This document shows, one piece after another, positions 21,930 to 23,191 of a stretch of DNA of 23,191 nt (the stretch's first letter is position 1; each line of letters opens with the position of its first letter). A program made the position numbers and the translations under genes. This stretch comes from an uncultured Alphaproteobacteria bacterium (GTDB lineage Bacteria > Pseudomonadota > Alphaproteobacteria > Caulobacterales > Parvularculaceae), in the NCBI GenBank assembly GCA_937895955.1, contig CALAZI010000226.1, positions 1-23,191 of the forward strand. The letters are read 5' to 3'. The notes below the pieces were generated by a model. It was not told where the DNA came from and did no database searches. It worked only from the letters and a program-made list of their open reading frames with translations.

Positions 21930-23191
21930 GTGAACGACATGACGGACAATCTCGACGTATTCGACCTTTTCTCGGAGAGCTATGCGCGCGTGAAGCAGGA
22001 AGCGATGAGCTTGCGCGATTACCTGCTCGGCTGTCGCGACGATGAGATGCTTTACGCCTCTCCGGCCGAGCGGATGGTCAAGGCGATCGGCGAGCCCGAA
22101 CTTGTCGACACGTCGAAGGACCCGCGACTGTCGCGCATTTTCTTCAACCGCACGATCCGCCGCTACAAGGCGTTTGAAGGCTTCTACGGCATGGAAGACA
22201 CGATCGAGCGGATCGTTTCCTATTTCCGCCACGCCGCGCAGGGCCTCGAGGAAAAACGCCAGATCATCTACCTCCTCGGCCCCGTCGGCGGCGGCAAGTC
22301 CTCGCTCGCCGAACGCCTGAAAGACCTCATGGAGGTCAACCCGATCTACGTGTTGAAGGCCGGCAAGGAAATTTCGCCGGTTTTTGAAAGCCCCCTGGGG
22401 CTCTTCCAGTCGGACGATCTGAAAGCGCTTCTTGAAGACAAATACGGCATCGAACGGCGCCGCCTCACCAGCGTCATGAGCCCGTGGGCGGTCAAGCGCC
22501 TAGACGAATTCGGCGGCGATATTTCAAAGTTTGAGGTTGTTCGTCTCTTCCCGTCGAAGCTCCGCCAGATCGCCATCGCCAAGACGGAACCCGGCGATGA
22601 GAACAATCAGGACATCTCGGCCCTGACCGGCAAGGTCGACATCAGAAAGCTTGAGCATTTCAGCCAGTCGGACACCGACGCCTATTCCTATTCCGGCGGG
22701 CTTTGCCGCGCCAATCAGGGGCTTCTTGAATTCGTCGAGATGTTCAAGGCGCCGATCAAGGTTCTGCACCCGCTTTTGACCGCGACGCAGGAAGGAAATT
22801 ATGTCGGCACCGAATCGCTCGGGCCGATTCCGTTCAACGGAACCATCCTCGCGCATTCGAACGAAAGCGAATGGCTGCAATTCCGCAATAACCGCAACAA
22901 TGAAGCGTTCCTCGACCGCATCAGCGTGATCAAGGTTCCCTATTGCCTGCGCGTCACCGAAGAGCGCCATATCTATCAAAAGCTGCTGACAAGCTCAGAG
23001 CTCGCCAACGCCGCCTGCGCGCCGGAAACGCTTGATCTTCTCGCGCGCTTCTCGGTCCTGTCGCGCCTCAAGGAGCACGAGAATTCAAATCTCTATTCGA
23101 AGCTGCGCGTCTATGACGGCGAGAAGCTGAAAGATTCCGACCCGAAGGCGAAGACGATGCAGGAATATCGCGACGCCGCCGGCATCGACGA
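21930..23191 (+). CDS. prkA: PrkA-type serine protein kinase (YeaG family), partial
   Basis: 420 codons visible, C-terminus off the right edge (family length about 640-650). The start is GTG (MNDMTDNLDVFDLF) with GAGGAAG about eight bases upstream; ATG 21939 is an alternative with poor spacing. It has the AAA-like PrkA N-terminal domain: Walker A GPVGGGKSS (117-125), FFNRTIRRYKAFEGFYGMEDTIERIV before it, then VYVLKAGKEISPVFESPLGLF-like sequence, YSGGLCRANQGLLEFVEMFKAPIKVLHPLL and TEGNYVGTESLGPIPFNGTILAHSNESEW-like segments (Walker B and sensor regions). Known PrkA/YeaG proteins act in stress, stationary phase and nitrogen limitation, usually with YeaH (DUF444) and SpoVR encoded downstream; those would lie outside the window. 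A structured leader and terminator precede it. Confidence 0.95.
   Translation, partial: MNDMTDNLDVFDLFSESYARVKQEAMSLRDYLLGCRDDEMLYASPAERMVKAIGEPELVDTSKDPRLSRIFFNRTIRRYKAFEGFYGMEDTIERIVSYFRHAAQGLEEKRQIIYLLGPVGGGKSSLAERLKDLMEVNPIYVLKAGKEISPVFESPLGLFQSDDLKALLEDKYGIERRRLTSVMSPWAVKRLDEFGGDISKFEVVRLFPSKLRQIAIAKTEPGDENNQDISALTGKVDIRKLEHFSQSDTDAYSYSGGLCRANQGLLEFVEMFKAPIKVLHPLLTATQEGNYVGTESLGPIPFNGTILAHSNESEWLQFRNNRNNEAFLDRISVIKVPYCLRVTEERHIYQKLLTSSELANAACAPETLDLLARFSVLSRLKEHENSNLYSKLRVYDGEKLKDSDPKAKTMQEYRDAAGID

Noticed and set aside
1..23191. tRNA genes, insertion sequences, prophage or CRISPR
   Set aside because: No T-loop GGTTCRA pattern in tRNA context, no transposase or integrase frame and no regularly spaced repeats were seen.

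Overview
The window is about 60% GC and densely coded. Its gene content and signals point to an alphaproteobacterium, perhaps near Hyphomonadaceae, Parvularculaceae or Caulobacterales. The placement rests on a ROSE-type thermometer on hsp20 with an alphaproteobacterial RpoH-like promoter, an MFE-2-like SDR in a large beta-oxidation operon, and tandem exported amidohydrolases. It is not proven. I saw no tRNA, rRNA, insertion sequence, phage or CRISPR array.

Left part (1-6300). On the minus strand, a lipoprotein amidohydrolase with intact metal ligands is followed, with an ATGA overlap, by a second exported amidohydrolase-like protein that has lost those ligands and runs off the left edge. Divergent from them, a Tat-exported PhoD-type alkaline phosphatase abuts an adenine deaminase with no spacer. 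The deaminase converges on and overlaps by 4 bp a secreted SYLF/Ysc84 protein.

Centre (6374-15921). Eleven closely spaced minus-strand genes look like one operon. In transcription order: acyl-CoA synthetase, acyl-CoA dehydrogenase (401 aa), kappa-GST/2-hydroxychromene-2-carboxylate isomerase-like protein, a second acyl-CoA dehydrogenase-like subunit (379 aa), MaoC hydratase, exported TPR protein, OsmC-like protein, MFE-2-like SDR, thiolase, alkyltransferase-like (ATL) DNA-binding protein and a DJ-1/PfpI isonitrile-hydratase-like protein. Together they encode a full activation, oxidation, hydration, oxidation and thiolysis cycle. The enzyme types suggest the (R)-hydroxyacyl route and an unusual (cyclic, branched or steroid-like) acyl substrate. 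The last genes look like protection against reactive compounds.

Right part (16012-23191). A MOP-family polysaccharide flippase is divergent from a SuhB-like inositol monophosphatase. A bidirectional terminator separates suhB from a convergent hsp20, which has an RpoH-type promoter and a ROSE-like RNA thermometer. Next comes a plus-strand operon of an exported lipoprotein methyltransferase, an SCP2-like protein and an alpha/beta hydrolase. The hydrolase has no normal start codon and appears to begin at ATA inside an ATAG overlap. A roughly 600-bp non-coding stretch follows, rich in hairpins and holding a strong intrinsic terminator and a possible antiterminator. Then comes prkA, cut by the right edge. 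This stretch is the best candidate for an undescribed element: an independent structured RNA or a prkA attenuation leader.
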